Assembly: GCA_020636745.1 (NCBI GenBank)
Contig: JACJXH010000002.1
Coordinates: forward strand, 124,001-188,000
Reading direction: 5' to 3'
DNA length: 64,000 nucleotides
Source: Lentimicrobiaceae bacterium
GTDB taxonomy: Bacteria > Bacteroidota > Bacteroidia > Bacteroidales > Lentimicrobiaceae
Shown here: piece after piece, positions 34,570 through 43,275 of the stretch
Layout: every line of letters begins with the position of its first letter
How positions within the stretch are numbered: the first letter of the stretch is position 1
Position numbers and translations under genes: made by a program
The notes under the pieces: model-generated
The model's input: the letters and a program-made list of their open reading frames with translations, nothing else
Databases searched by the model: none
What the model was told of the DNA's origin: nothing

Positions 34570-35766
34570 ATGGATGTCCTCAACAAAATAAAGCAAAGAG
34601 CAGCATCGTTATTGCCTGAACTAACGGCAGTCCGAAGGCATTTACATATGCATCCCGAACTTTCAATGCAGGAGAAGGAGACTTCGGTTTATATTCAATC
34701 CAAACTTAGTAGTTATGGCATTCCGTTTAAAGCCGGCATTGCTCAGCATGGAATTGTTGGTCTGATTGAAGGAAGAAATCCTGGTGCACGAACAATTGCT
34801 TTGCGTGCCGATATGGATGCCCTTCCTATTGTTGAGCAAAATGAAGCAGCCTATTGCTCACAAAACCAGGGCGTAATGCATGCCTGTGGACACGATGTGC
34901 ACATGACCAGTTTGATTGGTGCAGCCATTATTCTGAATGAATTAAAAGACGAATTTGAAGGAACCATTAAACTGATATTTCAGCCTTCAGAAGAGCGGTT
35001 TCCGGGAGGTGCCTCCATGATGATTAAGGAAGGTGTTATGGAAAACCCTGCTCCGCTCAGGATGTTTGGTCAGCATGTGCTTCCCACACTTGATGCCGGA
35101 AAGGTTGGAATGAAGCCCGGAAAATATATGGCTTCAACCGATGAAATTTATCTGACGGTGAAAGGGAAGGGTGGACATGGTGCGACACCCGAACTGAATG
35201 TTGACCCGGTGTTGATTGCCGCTCATATACTCATTGCCCTGCAACAGATTGTTAGCCGAAATGCACCTCCTGCCTTGCCTGCTGTTCTTTCTTTCGGGCG
35301 ATTTATGGCCGAAGGCAGAACCAATATTATTCCTGACGAGGTGAAGCTGGATGGTACACTGCGAACTTTTGACGAAAACTGGCGCGCTGATGCTCATCAT
35401 AAAATTACCCGCATGGCAACCTCTATTGCCGAAGGAATGGGCGGATCCTGTGATGTTTTTATTGATAAAGGTTATCCATACCTGGTCAACGACGATGAAG
35501 TTACAGCGCAGGCAAAGGAATTTGCCATAGAATATCTTGGAGCCGATAATGTTGTAGATCTGGATATGCGAATGACTGCCGAGGATTTTGCCTATTTTTC
35601 GCAGCTGGTTCCTTCCTGTTTCTACAGGCTTGGCATCAGGAATGAAAGCAAGGGCATTGTTCATAATCTGCATACTTCAAAATTTGATGTGGATGAATCA
35701 AGTCTTGAAACCGGAGCCGGATTAATGGCCTGGATGGCACTGAAAAACCTGAATTTAATGCCATAA
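34570..35766 (+). CDS. M20-family metal-dependent amidohydrolase
   Basis: This 398-residue cytoplasmic enzyme is an M20D amidohydrolase (hippurate hydrolase, IAA-amino-acid hydrolase or N-acyl-amino-acid deacylase type). Metal-site motifs include the cysteine and histidines of MHACGHDVHMT, the glutamate pair in FQPSEER, GGHGATPE in the dimerisation lid and TAEDFAYF near residue 340. The conserved HNLHTSKFDVDE precedes the C-terminus. Length is typical. It would release amino acids from N-acylated or amide-linked substrates, which fits a peptide-fermenting life, but the actual substrate is unknown. Confidence 0.9.
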   Translation: MDVLNKIKQRAASLLPELTAVRRHLHMHPELSMQEKETSVYIQSKLSSYGIPFKAGIAQHGIVGLIEGRNPGARTIALRADMDALPIVEQNEAAYCSQNQGVMHACGHDVHMTSLIGAAIILNELKDEFEGTIKLIFQPSEERFPGGASMMIKEGVMENPAPLRMFGQHVLPTLDAGKVGMKPGKYMASTDEIYLTVKGKGGHGATPELNVDPVLIAAHILIALQQIVSRNAPPALPAVLSFGRFMAEGRTNIIPDEVKLDGTLRTFDENWRADAHHKITRMATSIAEGMGGSCDVFIDKGYPYLVNDDEVTAQAKEFAIEYLGADNVVDLDMRMTAEDFAYFSQLVPSCFYRLGIRNESKGIVHNLHTSKFDVDESSLETGAGLMAWMALKNLNLMP

Positions 35767-35891
35767 GGGGGCCGTTTTATTTATTCCCATCCCTAATTCG
35801 CTTTAACCGGAAAAGAACAAATTCATCCTCTCAGGGTTTATGCTGCTATACCAGTTTAAATTTGTTTTTCTAAAGTCTGACAAATTCTGAG

Positions 35892-36713
35892 ATGAACAGT
35901 CCGATTTCCATTATACCCCTGACCTGCGAAATACTTGAGCCTTTATCATTAAATCCGCATAAACCTCATCGTCATGACCACGAGGAGCTCTGGATAATTA
36001 CACATGGAAGTCCATCGCACGCGGTTGATTTTATGGCCGAAAAGCTTCAATCACCGGTTGTTGTTTATATTGCCCAGGGGAAAGTACATTCTTTTATTCC
36101 GGATACTGAAACACAAGGATGGCTTATACGCTATAAAACTGATTTTGTCCCACAAAGCAGATTCAATTTTTATTCGGCATTTGCTGATAAAGTATATTAT
36201 CAGCTCAGTGAAGATTATTGCAGTACAACCCTGCATTCACTTTGCACCATCATGCTCAAGGAGAGCGCTGAACTTATCCCCGACTATACTGTAATGCAAC
36301 ATCTGCTGAGTGCAGTTTTGGCCAAACTTGAAACCGATAGCAAGCGCGATTATCTGGATAATAAAGCTTCCGGTACACCCAGACTGATTACGTTCAATAA
36401 TTTTCTGCGTATTCTCGATAATAATTTCAGGCGTGCCGAAGGCGTGGAGTTTTATGCTGAGAAATTAAATATGACTGCCAGAAACCTGAACCTTATTACC
36501 CGATCGGTTTTCGGAAAAAGTGCAACAGAAATTATAGAAACACGTAAACTAAGAGAAGCCCGGCGATTGTTGCTTACCACCGAAAAGTCTGTTTCAGAAA
36601 TTGGATTTGAGCTTGGCTATAACGAAAAATCCTACTTTTCAAGAGTGTTCAGAAAGAAAACCGGCGCTACACCTACTGCTTTTCGCACACAAGCTTTAGA
36701 CTTAATTTCCTGA
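35892..36713 (+). CDS. AraC-family transcriptional regulator
   Basis: This 273-residue regulator has an N-terminal cupin-like sensor domain (HKPHRHDHEELWI) and a C-terminal pair of helix-turn-helix motifs, with AEKLNMTARNLNLITRSVFGKSATEII and the second signature SEIGFELGYNEKSYFSRVFRKKTGATP split across them. It lies directly upstream of YceI, pirin and dioxygenase genes on the same strand, each separated by 80-180 bases. Local control of those genes is an inference from position. No inducer can be proposed. Confidence 0.9.
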   Translation: MNSPISIIPLTCEILEPLSLNPHKPHRHDHEELWIITHGSPSHAVDFMAEKLQSPVVVYIAQGKVHSFIPDTETQGWLIRYKTDFVPQSRFNFYSAFADKVYYQLSEDYCSTTLHSLCTIMLKESAELIPDYTVMQHLLSAVLAKLETDSKRDYLDNKASGTPRLITFNNFLRILDNNFRRAEGVEFYAEKLNMTARNLNLITRSVFGKSATEIIETRKLREARRLLLTTEKSVSEIGFELGYNEKSYFSRVFRKKTGATPTAFRTQALDLIS

Positions 36714-36764
36714 TAGTACCACTACTCTTCCTGAATGTATAACCACCTGCCTGCACCGTTCAAC

Positions 36765-36772
36765 TAATTTTG
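36765..36772 (+). promoter_or_regulatory. Candidate -7 box for the YceI gene
   Basis: TAATTTTG (TAnnTTTG) lies 33 bases before the ATG at 36806. No clear -33 TTTG was found, which would suit an activator-dependent promoter; that last point is inference. Confidence 0.33.
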
Positions 36773-36805
36773 TGCCATTCAATAACCTATAAAAAAAATT
36801 GAAAA

Positions 36806-37342
36806 ATGGCAACAAAAACAAAATGGACAATTGATCCATCGCACACTGAAATAGCATTTCAAGTAAAGCACCTGATGATTTCAAATGTAAAAGGTGTATT
36901 CAGTCAATTTAACGGTGAAGTATTAACAGATGATGTCGACTTTTCAACTGCTGAAATTAATTTCAACCTGAATCCTGCCACCATCAATACCGGAAACAGT
37001 GACCGTGACACTCACCTGAAAAGCCCCGATTTTTTTGATGTTGAGCAGTTCGACCAGATTTCTTTTCATTCGCAGTCAATGAAAAAAGTGGCTGATGATG
37101 TTTATCTTTTATCCGGTGATTTGCAAATAAAGGGAATTGCCAGGAGCGTTGAACTGAAGGTTGAATTTGGAGGGTTAATGACTGATCCATGGGGGAACAC
37201 AAAGGCTGGTTTCAGCCTGTCGGGAAAAATTAATCGAAAAGATTGGGGATTAAACTGGAATGCTGCCCTTGAAACGGGAGGAGTATTGGTAAGTGAAGAG
37301 GTTAAGATAGTTTCGGAAGTTCAATTGATGAAAGTAAGCTGA
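36806..37342 (+). CDS. YceI-family lipocalin-like protein
   Basis: This 178-residue protein belongs to the YceI family, whose members are beta-barrels binding polyisoprenoid or quinone-like lipids. It has the family opening WTIDPSHTEIAFQVKHLMI, the central HLKSPDFFDVEQF and the C-terminal DWGLNWNAALETGG. Unlike E. coli YceI it has no signal peptide, so it is likely cytoplasmic. It follows an AraC regulator and precedes a pirin gene, a combination suggesting stress or electrophile response. Confidence 0.92.
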   Translation: MATKTKWTIDPSHTEIAFQVKHLMISNVKGVFSQFNGEVLTDDVDFSTAEINFNLNPATINTGNSDRDTHLKSPDFFDVEQFDQISFHSQSMKKVADDVYLLSGDLQIKGIARSVELKVEFGGLMTDPWGNTKAGFSLSGKINRKDWGLNWNAALETGGVLVSEEVKIVSEVQLMKVS

Positions 37343-37519
37343 AGCTAAAATTGCTGTTACAAAGCTAACTTTACCCAATTATAAAGTTTAAGGCGGGGAT
37401 TGTTGCGCAAAAAGTGGTGAATGTACTTTGTGGTTTTTTCGGTTCAACCTGCACCGTCTGATCAATCATAGTATTGACACTTAAACGGCAATAGCATCTT
37501 TTCAAATAAAGACAAAACC

Positions 37520-38239
37520 ATGAAAAATACAATTATACACAAAGCTGCCACGCGTGGTAATGCAAATCACGGATGGCTGCGCAGCAGTCACACCTTCAGC
37601 TTTGCACAATATTACAACCCTGACCGCATGCACTTCGGGGCCCTGAGGGTTTTAAATGATGACTATGTTGAGGCTGGTCAGGGCTTTGGAACTCATCCGC
37701 ATGACAATATGGAAATTATTTCTATTCCACTCGAAGGTGATTTGGAACACCGCGACAGCATGGGAAATCTTGCTGTTATCAAAAAAGGTGATATCCAGGT
37801 AATGAGTGCCGGAAAAGGAATTACACATAGTGAATATAACAGAAACAAGGACAAGCCAGTAAAATTTCTTCAAATTTGGGTGATTCCAAATCAACGAAAT
37901 GTTGAGCCCAGGTATGATCAGATTTCATTAAACCCGGAAGACAGGCATAACCGGCTTCAGCAAATTCTATCTCCTGATAAAGAGGATGAGGGTGTCTGGA
38001 TTTATCAGGATGCATGGTTTCATCTTGGGAAATTCGACAAAGATTTCTTAATCAGATATCAGTTAAAAAAGCCCGGAAATGGCGTTTATGCTTTCATTAT
38101 TAATGGAGATGTAAGCATTGACGGGACTGAACTTAAAGAACGCGACGGATTGGGAATGACAGATATACATGAATTTCTCATCAGGGCCAATACGCAGGAT
38201 GCTGAAATCTTACTGATGGAGTTGCCTTTAAAGTTTTGA
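37520..38239 (+). CDS. Pirin-family bicupin protein (quercetinase-like)
   Basis: This 239-residue bicupin carries the pirin metal site: H59 and H61 in GTHPHDNMEI, then H103 and E105 in GITHSEYN. The signatures HGWLRSSHTFSFAQYY and VMSAGKGI are also intact. Some bacterial pirins show quercetin 2,3-dioxygenase activity and others bind metabolic enzymes. The length is that of the short YhhW-type group. It lies between YceI and a DODA-type dioxygenase gene on the same strand. A catalytic role on an aromatic or redox-active compound is plausible but not shown. Confidence 0.92.
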   Translation: MKNTIIHKAATRGNANHGWLRSSHTFSFAQYYNPDRMHFGALRVLNDDYVEAGQGFGTHPHDNMEIISIPLEGDLEHRDSMGNLAVIKKGDIQVMSAGKGITHSEYNRNKDKPVKFLQIWVIPNQRNVEPRYDQISLNPEDRHNRLQQILSPDKEDEGVWIYQDAWFHLGKFDKDFLIRYQLKKPGNGVYAFIINGDVSIDGTELKERDGLGMTDIHEFLIRANTQDAEILLMELPLKF

Positions 38240-38318
38240 AAGATAAATTTCAATGAAAGGTGAAGCCGGGTTTATGCCCTTTACTTTATCACCATTTATA
38301 ACTTGAAAAGCCTTCGCT

Positions 38319-39137
38319 ATGGAATTGAAAGCACTATATAAAGCCGCCGGAACTTACAAAGATTCAGAAAGATTGCCGGTATTATTCCTGGGACACGGGA
38401 GTCCTTTGAACGCCATTGAAATAAATGAATTTTCTTCAGGTTGGAGGGCTATGGCCGAAACCATGCCTTTGCCTGTAGCAATTCTTTGTATTTCAGCACA
38501 CTGGGAAACTCACGGAACGTATGTTACTGCCATGGAAAAGCCTCGTACCATTCATGATTTTGGTGGTTTTAAGCAGGATTTATATGAAGTACAATATCCG
38601 GCTGATGGCAGTCCTGATTTGGCTAAGGAAATCAAGGCTTTAGTATCGGCAACTGCAATAGAGCTTGACAATTCATGGGGGCTTGACCATGGCTCCTGGA
38701 GTGTCCTCAGACATTTATTCCCTCTCGCAGGTATTCCGGTTGTTCAACTCAGTCTTGACTATCGTAAAACACCTTTGCAGCATTATAATCTGGCAAAAGA
38801 ATTAGCAATGCTTCGCCAAAAAGGTGTGCTGATTATTGGCAGTGGCAACATTGTGCATAATCTGCGTTTGATAGATTGGAACCGGTCTGATGAAGGTTAT
38901 GACTGGGCCATTGAGACTGATAGCAGGGTCAGGCAATTGATTTTGGCACATGATCATCACTCGTTGATAAATTATAGCAAAGCCGGCAGTGCTTTTAATA
39001 TGGCGGTTCCTACTCCGGAACATTACCTGCCATTGCTATATGCCATCGGGCTTAAAGGCGAAAAGGAAGAAGCTTCTTTCTTCAACACCAAAACCATCAT
39101 GGGGTCAATCTCAATGACCTCTGTAAGAATTGGTTAA
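38319..39137 (+). CDS. ygiD: 4,5-DOPA extradiol dioxygenase family protein (YgiD/LigB fold)
   Basis: This 272-residue enzyme has the LigB/DODA fold of class III extradiol dioxygenases. Metal-ligand histidines are visible in FLGHGSPL (H26) and CISAHWETHG (H61), with a further conserved histidine in GLDHGSW and another in GSGNIVHNL. Family members open catechol rings such as L-DOPA with molecular oxygen. Finding an oxygen-using enzyme near anaerobic pathways suggests an aerotolerant host or a detoxification role; that is inference. It is the last gene of the AraC/YceI/pirin stretch. Confidence 0.88.
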   Translation: MELKALYKAAGTYKDSERLPVLFLGHGSPLNAIEINEFSSGWRAMAETMPLPVAILCISAHWETHGTYVTAMEKPRTIHDFGGFKQDLYEVQYPADGSPDLAKEIKALVSATAIELDNSWGLDHGSWSVLRHLFPLAGIPVVQLSLDYRKTPLQHYNLAKELAMLRQKGVLIIGSGNIVHNLRLIDWNRSDEGYDWAIETDSRVRQLILAHDHHSLINYSKAGSAFNMAVPTPEHYLPLLYAIGLKGEKEEASFFNTKTIMGSISMTSVRIG

Positions 39138-39143
39138 TCTGAT

Positions 39144-40103
39144 TTATCGTTTCAGCTCATGCTGATCAAACACCCGGTTTACTGCATCTTCATAATCATT
39201 AAAATGCCTGGCTTTTCTTATTTTTCTGAAAACTTTAACCGGTTCATCAAAAGATTCGGCCAGGTATGCCCAATATTCTTTCATGGCATTTAAGACAGAT
39301 GGGTTGTCGTCTCTTTCTTTGCGATAAGTAAAATAAAGATCGTCAATAAACCGGCGGATAAGCTCGCGGTGATCATTTGGCAATAATATTCCTTTTATCC
39401 GGGCAGGGAGCAGGGGGTCGGAGAGGAGCCCCCGTCCAAGCATTATCAGCTGTATTTCTGAAAATCGTTCGTGAAAAAGATTGAAATCATCAGCACTGAA
39501 AATATCGCCATTATAAACCAGGGGTGCCTTTATCAGGGAGGCTGCAGCTGAAAAGGAATCCCAATCAGGATGTCCGGTGTACAACTGTTTGCCAATGCGG
39601 GCATGAATAGTAAGTTCACGAATGGGATAACGGTTAAAAACCGGAATCAGATGATCCATCTCTGAAGCGGAAAGATACCCTAAACGGCATTTTATCGAAA
39701 ATGCAATTTTCACTTCCTGCATAACCTTTTGCAGAATTTCATCAACCATTTCGGGGTAAGGAAGTATGCCCGAACCTCTTTTTTTATTTGCTACCTGAGG
39801 GTAAGGGCATCCGATATTCCAGTTAAGTTCCCTGAAACCCATCTCTTCGCAGCATTGAGCCAGCCATACAATTTCATCAGCACTTTTGCTGAGCACCTGA
39901 GGAATGACTTCAATTCCGTTTTCAAACTGTTGCTTCAGCGCCTTTAATTTTGCCGGCGACAAACTGCATCCAGCGGCAAAGTTGGCAAAATACGGCGTGT
40001 AAAGCTTGTCAACACCCTGAAAATGACGGGCATAAACACCTCGAAAAACGTGAGTAGTAATGCCCTGAAAAGGGGCAAAGTAAATTTTTGTTTGATCATT
40101 CAT
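39144..40103 (-). CDS. tRNA-dihydrouridine synthase family protein
   Basis: This 319-residue flavoenzyme of the Dus family reduces uridine to dihydrouridine in tRNA. The FMN-binding barrel starts FAPFQGITTHVFR, the catalytic cysteine is in WNIGCPYPQVANKKRGSG, and KCRLGY and ELTIHAR follow as in DusA/B/C. A C-terminal helical domain completes the usual length. It faces the DODA-type gene convergently with only 6 bases between. Which tRNA position it modifies cannot be set from the sequence. Confidence 0.9.
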   Translation of the reverse strand: MNDQTKIYFAPFQGITTHVFRGVYARHFQGVDKLYTPYFANFAAGCSLSPAKLKALKQQFENGIEVIPQVLSKSADEIVWLAQCCEEMGFRELNWNIGCPYPQVANKKRGSGILPYPEMVDEILQKVMQEVKIAFSIKCRLGYLSASEMDHLIPVFNRYPIRELTIHARIGKQLYTGHPDWDSFSAAASLIKAPLVYNGDIFSADDFNLFHERFSEIQLIMLGRGLLSDPLLPARIKGILLPNDHRELIRRFIDDLYFTYRKERDDNPSVLNAMKEYWAYLAESFDEPVKVFRKIRKARHFNDYEDAVNRVFDQHELKR

Positions 40104-40350
40104 CAGGATGGCGAAGATAAGGAAGTTTCAAACACAACATTTTATTGGCCTGCCGGAACATTCTGACCAACAGGAACGCAAACCAGTTAATTGAAAATAC
40201 AGCATGACAGTTAAATGGGAAGTTGAATGGAATGGCTTTCATGCTATAAAATTCCGGCTTAGTTGTTTGAATGCCTGTCAACAGGCTCCTAAGATAATAA
40301 GCCTGAAAATTAAGCTTTTTCAAAAATGGCTCAACACCAACTATTTATCG

Positions 40351-40358
40351 TATCTTTG
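40351..40358 (+). promoter_or_regulatory. Candidate -7 box for the cold-shock gene
   Basis: TATCTTTG (perfect TAnnTTTG) lies 105 bases before the ATG at 40463. The implied long leader would suit the cold-regulated leaders known for csp genes; no -33 TTTG is evident. Confidence 0.35.
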
Positions 40359-40462
40359 CAGATTCAAAGTTTTGTTGGATACATTGGCACTCTTTTCAGC
40401 GGATTCTTTCAGAACTATTTTATTCACCCTCTCAAAAAAGGATAATCCCGAAAAGGTAAATT

Positions 40463-40921
40463 ATGGCAAGATCACAGCAAACGTGGAATAAGCAGGAAAA
40501 CGAAAAGAAAAAGCAGAAGAAGAAAAAGGAAAAAGCAGCAAAAAAAGTTGAAAGAGCTTCCAATTCAAAAGACGGCAACAGTCTTGATGATATGATAGCT
40601 TATGTAGATGAATACGGGCGCATCACTTCTACACCTCCCGATCCAACAGTAAAAAAGGAAGTCATTAAGGCCGAAGACATTGAGATTGGCGTAAGAAAAC
40701 AGGATCCTGCCGACCAGGTTGAGGAGTTCAGAACAGGAATTGTCAGTTTCTTCAACGAATCAAAAGGATATGGTTTTATTAAAGACCTGAACACTCAGGA
40801 AAGTATATTTGTACATATCAACGGGCTTACCGAAAGCATCAAGGAAAATAACAAGGTTACTTTTAAGGTGGAAAGAAGCCCTAAAGGGCTCAGCGCCTTT
40901 GAGGTTAAATTAGTCAGATAA
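40463..40921 (+). CDS. Cold-shock-domain protein with lysine-rich N-terminal extension
   Basis: This 152-residue protein has a C-terminal cold-shock OB domain (about 88-152) with RNP1 KGYGFIKD and RNP2 SIFVHI, which binds single-stranded RNA or DNA. The N-terminal half is unlike classic 70-residue CspA proteins: residues of about 8-35 are a dense Lys/Glu stretch with six or more lysines in a row of ten, followed by a conserved-looking DDMIAYVDEYGRI segment. The basic tail probably adds non-specific nucleic-acid or ribosome affinity. It is transcribed alone. Confidence 0.88.
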   Translation: MARSQQTWNKQENEKKKQKKKKEKAAKKVERASNSKDGNSLDDMIAYVDEYGRITSTPPDPTVKKEVIKAEDIEIGVRKQDPADQVEEFRTGIVSFFNESKGYGFIKDLNTQESIFVHINGLTESIKENNKVTFKVERSPKGLSAFEVKLVR

Positions 40922-41004
40922 ATGCCGGTTTTTGTGTAAAACCGAACATATATAGGTTTAAAAGCCTGATATAGAGCTGTTAATCATTTTTTTATACTAC
41001 AATA

Positions 41005-41060
41005 CAGCTTCCTGAAAAGCAATAGTTTGTTGCCTGCAGGAAGCTGCTTATGTTTTTATA
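41005..41060 (+). terminator. Possible terminator after the cold-shock gene
   Basis: CAGCTTCCTG (41005-41014) pairs perfectly with CAGGAAGCTG (41037-41046) around a 22-base loop and is followed by CTTATGTTTTTATA. The U-tract is imperfect and the hairpin lies about 80 bases beyond the stop, so a leader or processing structure is an alternative. Confidence 0.5.
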
Positions 41061-41246
41061 AATGTCCATGTTGTTGGTCAAATTGCGACTATTTTGGTTA
41101 TTTAATTCAGTAATAGGCCTGTATGTCAGCAAAATGCAAGTAAGTTGCAACAGCGAAATAGTATTTCACAAAAGCAATTTCAAAAGAAAAGAGATAACCG
41201 TTTTAAAATACCGATAAATACGCATTCATTCTTTACATAATTGAAT

Positions 41247-41254
41247 TATATTTG
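41247..41254 (+). promoter_or_regulatory. Candidate -7 box for the 188-aa barrel gene
   Basis: TATATTTG matches TAnnTTTG; no -33 TTTG was seen. Distance to the ATG is 145 bases. Confidence 0.33.
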
Positions 41255-41399
41255 CGTCTGAAATTACTAACCTATACTAAGCGCATAGCTACCCCTGCTC
41301 TATTTTTTTTTACTGCGATATTTTAATCATCGAATAAATATTAAAATCAGATTTTCATTTTAATAAATCAAACCCATTATTAACCAAAACCAATTAAAC

Positions 41400-41966
41400 A
41401 TGAAAAAAATCGCAATTACTCTTTTTGCAGCCTTCCTGGCATTTAATTTATCTGCGCAGGACAATCTTCTTACTAAAGGTGAAAAAGTACTGAATCTGGG
41501 GATAGGCCTGGGTAGCACTTTATACACCGGATCTGGCTACACTAGTACAATTCCACCTATTTCAGCTTCTTTTGAAATTGGAGTAAAAGACGATGTTCTT
41601 GACATTGGATCTATTGGTGTTGGAGGATATTTAGGCTATGCAGCCAACAAATGGGAGTATTCCTATTTCGGAGGCACCTGGGGATATAAATACACTAACC
41701 TTATTATTGGTGCAAGAGGTTCGTTTCACTATCCTTTGATTGACAAACTGGATACTTATACCGGACTTATGATTGGTATGAACATTGTTTCTGCCAAAGA
41801 AACCGGCGACATTGATCCATTATACAATTACAGTGCTTCAAGCAGTGGAGTTATCTGGTCATGGTATGCTGGTGGCCGTTACTATTTCAGCGATAAATTT
41901 GCTGCTATGGCAGAGATTGGTTATGGCATCGCATGGCTCAATCTTGGCGTTGCGCTGAAACTGTAA
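41400..41966 (+). CDS. Small outer-membrane beta-barrel protein
   Basis: This 188-residue protein has a clear Sec signal peptide (MKKIAITLFAAFLAFNLSAQ) and a mature part of alternating Gly/Tyr/aromatic strands, ending LNLGVALKL, consistent with a small eight-stranded outer-membrane barrel. It contains no sorting domain and no enzymatic motif. It is monocistronic with its own -7 box and a strong terminator. Similar barrels are abundant and mostly uncharacterised in Bacteroidota. Confidence 0.8.
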   Translation: MKKIAITLFAAFLAFNLSAQDNLLTKGEKVLNLGIGLGSTLYTGSGYTSTIPPISASFEIGVKDDVLDIGSIGVGGYLGYAANKWEYSYFGGTWGYKYTNLIIGARGSFHYPLIDKLDTYTGLMIGMNIVSAKETGDIDPLYNYSASSSGVIWSWYAGGRYYFSDKFAAMAEIGYGIAWLNLGVALKL

Positions 41967-41985
41967 TAAATAAATGTTTTAAACT

Positions 41986-42012
41986 AAGCCACTCTCCGGG
42001 GTGGCTTTTTTT
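41986..42012 (+). terminator. Intrinsic terminator after the 188-aa barrel gene
   Basis: AAGCCAC (41986-41992) pairs with GTGGCTT (42001-42007), the stem extending inward by a U:G and a C:G pair, and is followed by a seven-T run. Confidence 0.88.
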
Positions 42013-42070
42013 ATTTCTGCTTTGAATGCTCCTTTTTCAACTGCAGATTTTCCTGTGCAGTTGAAATGAT

Positions 42071-42078
42071 TATCTTTG
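42071..42078 (+). promoter_or_regulatory. Candidate -7 box for mtnA
   Basis: TATCTTTG lies 22 bases before the chosen ATG at 42101. A weak TTTT at 42048-42051, 19 bases upstream, could be the -33 element. Its position supports the ATG over the in-frame TTG at 42092. Confidence 0.4.
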
Positions 42079-42100
42079 TTTGATTCTTTAATTGTTGCGA

Positions 42101-43123
42101 ATGAGAGTAGCCGGGAAAAATTATCAGACTATATGGTTTGAAGGAGAATCGGTTTTTATGATCGATCAGAATTTACTGCCATTTAAGTTTTCAATAGCAG
42201 AGTGTAAAACATGGGAAGAAACCTGCGAGGCCATTAAAATGATGACGGTAAGAGGTGCCGGAGCCATTGGTGCTGCTGCCGGATTTGCTATGGCTCAGGC
42301 TGTTATCTCAAATGAAAGTCCCGAAATGGCCCGGCAGCGGATTAAAGCAACGCGGCCTACTGCCCGCGACCTGTTTTATGCTGTGGATCGCGTGTATGAA
42401 GCAGCTGCAGGCTCCGTTCAGGCTGCCGTGGATGAAGCCATCAGGCTTGCCCGGTTAAATACCGAAGCTGCAAAAAATATCGGAAAATATGGTGAGTCAT
42501 TGATTGCTGACGGGGCAAGAGTTCTCACACATTGCAATGCCGGTTGGCTTGGCTTTGTTGATTACGGCAGTGCATTGTCGCCTGTTTATCACGCTCACCG
42601 TGGCGGGAAATCTGTTTTCGTTTATGCCGATGAAACCCGGCCCAGAAGTCAGGGTGCGCGCCTTACGGCATGGGAGCTGACGAATGAAGGCATTGAACAC
42701 CAAATAGTTCCTGATAATGCCGGAGCTTACCTGATGTCGAAAGGCCTGGTTGATTTGGTGATTGTGGGTGCCGACCGAATTGCGGCTAACGGTGATACTG
42801 CCAATAAAATCGGAACCTTTGAAAAAGCCATCATTGCAAAACAATTTGGGATTCCTTTTTTTGTTGCTGCCCCTGTGTCAACGTTCGACGCTGCAACTCT
42901 AAACGGCGAAGGGATTGAAATTGAGGAACGAAGTGCTGATGAAGTGCACTTTCAAACCGGCCCTGATCAGAATGGCCAGATGCATACCATACGGGTAACC
43001 AATCCTGGCTCTGATGCTATAAATCCGGCTTTTGATGTTACTCCGGCAGAGTTTATTACCGGTATTATTACCGAAAAAGGAATTATAAAGGCATCAGGGG
43101 ATGAGATAAAGGCACTTTTTTAG
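42101..43123 (+). CDS. mtnA: S-methyl-5-thioribose-1-phosphate isomerase
   Basis: This 340-residue enzyme converts methylthioribose-1-phosphate to methylthioribulose-1-phosphate in the methionine salvage pathway. It carries the RGAGAIGAAAGFA phosphate loop, the catalytic cysteine in THCNAGWL (C145) and the catalytic aspartate in IVGADRIAANGD (D225), the pair conserved in the family. ADETRPRSQGARLTAWEL is also typical. The ATG at 42101 is preferred over TTG codons at 42092 and 42095. No other methionine-salvage gene is in the window. A G-rich repeat tract follows immediately after the stop. Confidence 0.93.
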   Translation: MRVAGKNYQTIWFEGESVFMIDQNLLPFKFSIAECKTWEETCEAIKMMTVRGAGAIGAAAGFAMAQAVISNESPEMARQRIKATRPTARDLFYAVDRVYEAAAGSVQAAVDEAIRLARLNTEAAKNIGKYGESLIADGARVLTHCNAGWLGFVDYGSALSPVYHAHRGGKSVFVYADETRPRSQGARLTAWELTNEGIEHQIVPDNAGAYLMSKGLVDLVIVGADRIAANGDTANKIGTFEKAIIAKQFGIPFFVAAPVSTFDAATLNGEGIEIEERSADEVHFQTGPDQNGQMHTIRVTNPGSDAINPAFDVTPAEFITGIITEKGIIKASGDEIKALF

Positions 43124-43124
43124 A

Positions 43125-43259
43125 GGGACGAGGGACGCAGAAAAGGGACGTGGGACGAGGGGCGTGGGACGAACGGAGAACGACGAACGACGAACCCAGA
43201 ACGACAAACCCAGAACGAAGAACTTTTTCCTTTAACTGTTAGTTGTTAGTTGTTAGTTG
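43125..43259. repeat. Low-complexity repeat tract with G-quadruplex potential
   Basis: Three repeat types follow in order. GGGACG or a close variant occurs six times (43125-43171). CGAAC-type units include two copies of CCCAGAACGA (43195-43204 and 43209-43218). The 7-mer TTAGTTG is repeated three times in tandem (43239-43259). Within the first block, four G-runs with loops of 4, 4 and 3 bases (43145-43168) satisfy the usual G-quadruplex pattern. The tract separates mtnA from tag. Confidence 0.85.
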
Positions 43260-43275
43260 TTTTTGAGCTTTAATT

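Larger units (their letters stand above)
40922..41399. other. 478-bp intergenic region upstream of the 188-aa barrel gene
   Basis: It contains a hairpin after the cold-shock gene (41005-41046) and a -7 box at 41247-41254 that implies a leader of about 145 bases for the barrel gene. That leader includes a run of nine T after CTCTA. No further gene was recognised. Confidence 0.55.

Noticed and set aside
35134..35673. A 179-codon minus-strand open frame
   Set aside because: It is antisense to the M20 amidohydrolase, whose metal-site motifs are intact in this stretch.
40204..40491. A 95-codon frame overlapping the cold-shock gene start
   Set aside because: It overlaps the candidate promoter and the 5' end of the cold-shock gene in another frame and shows no family features.
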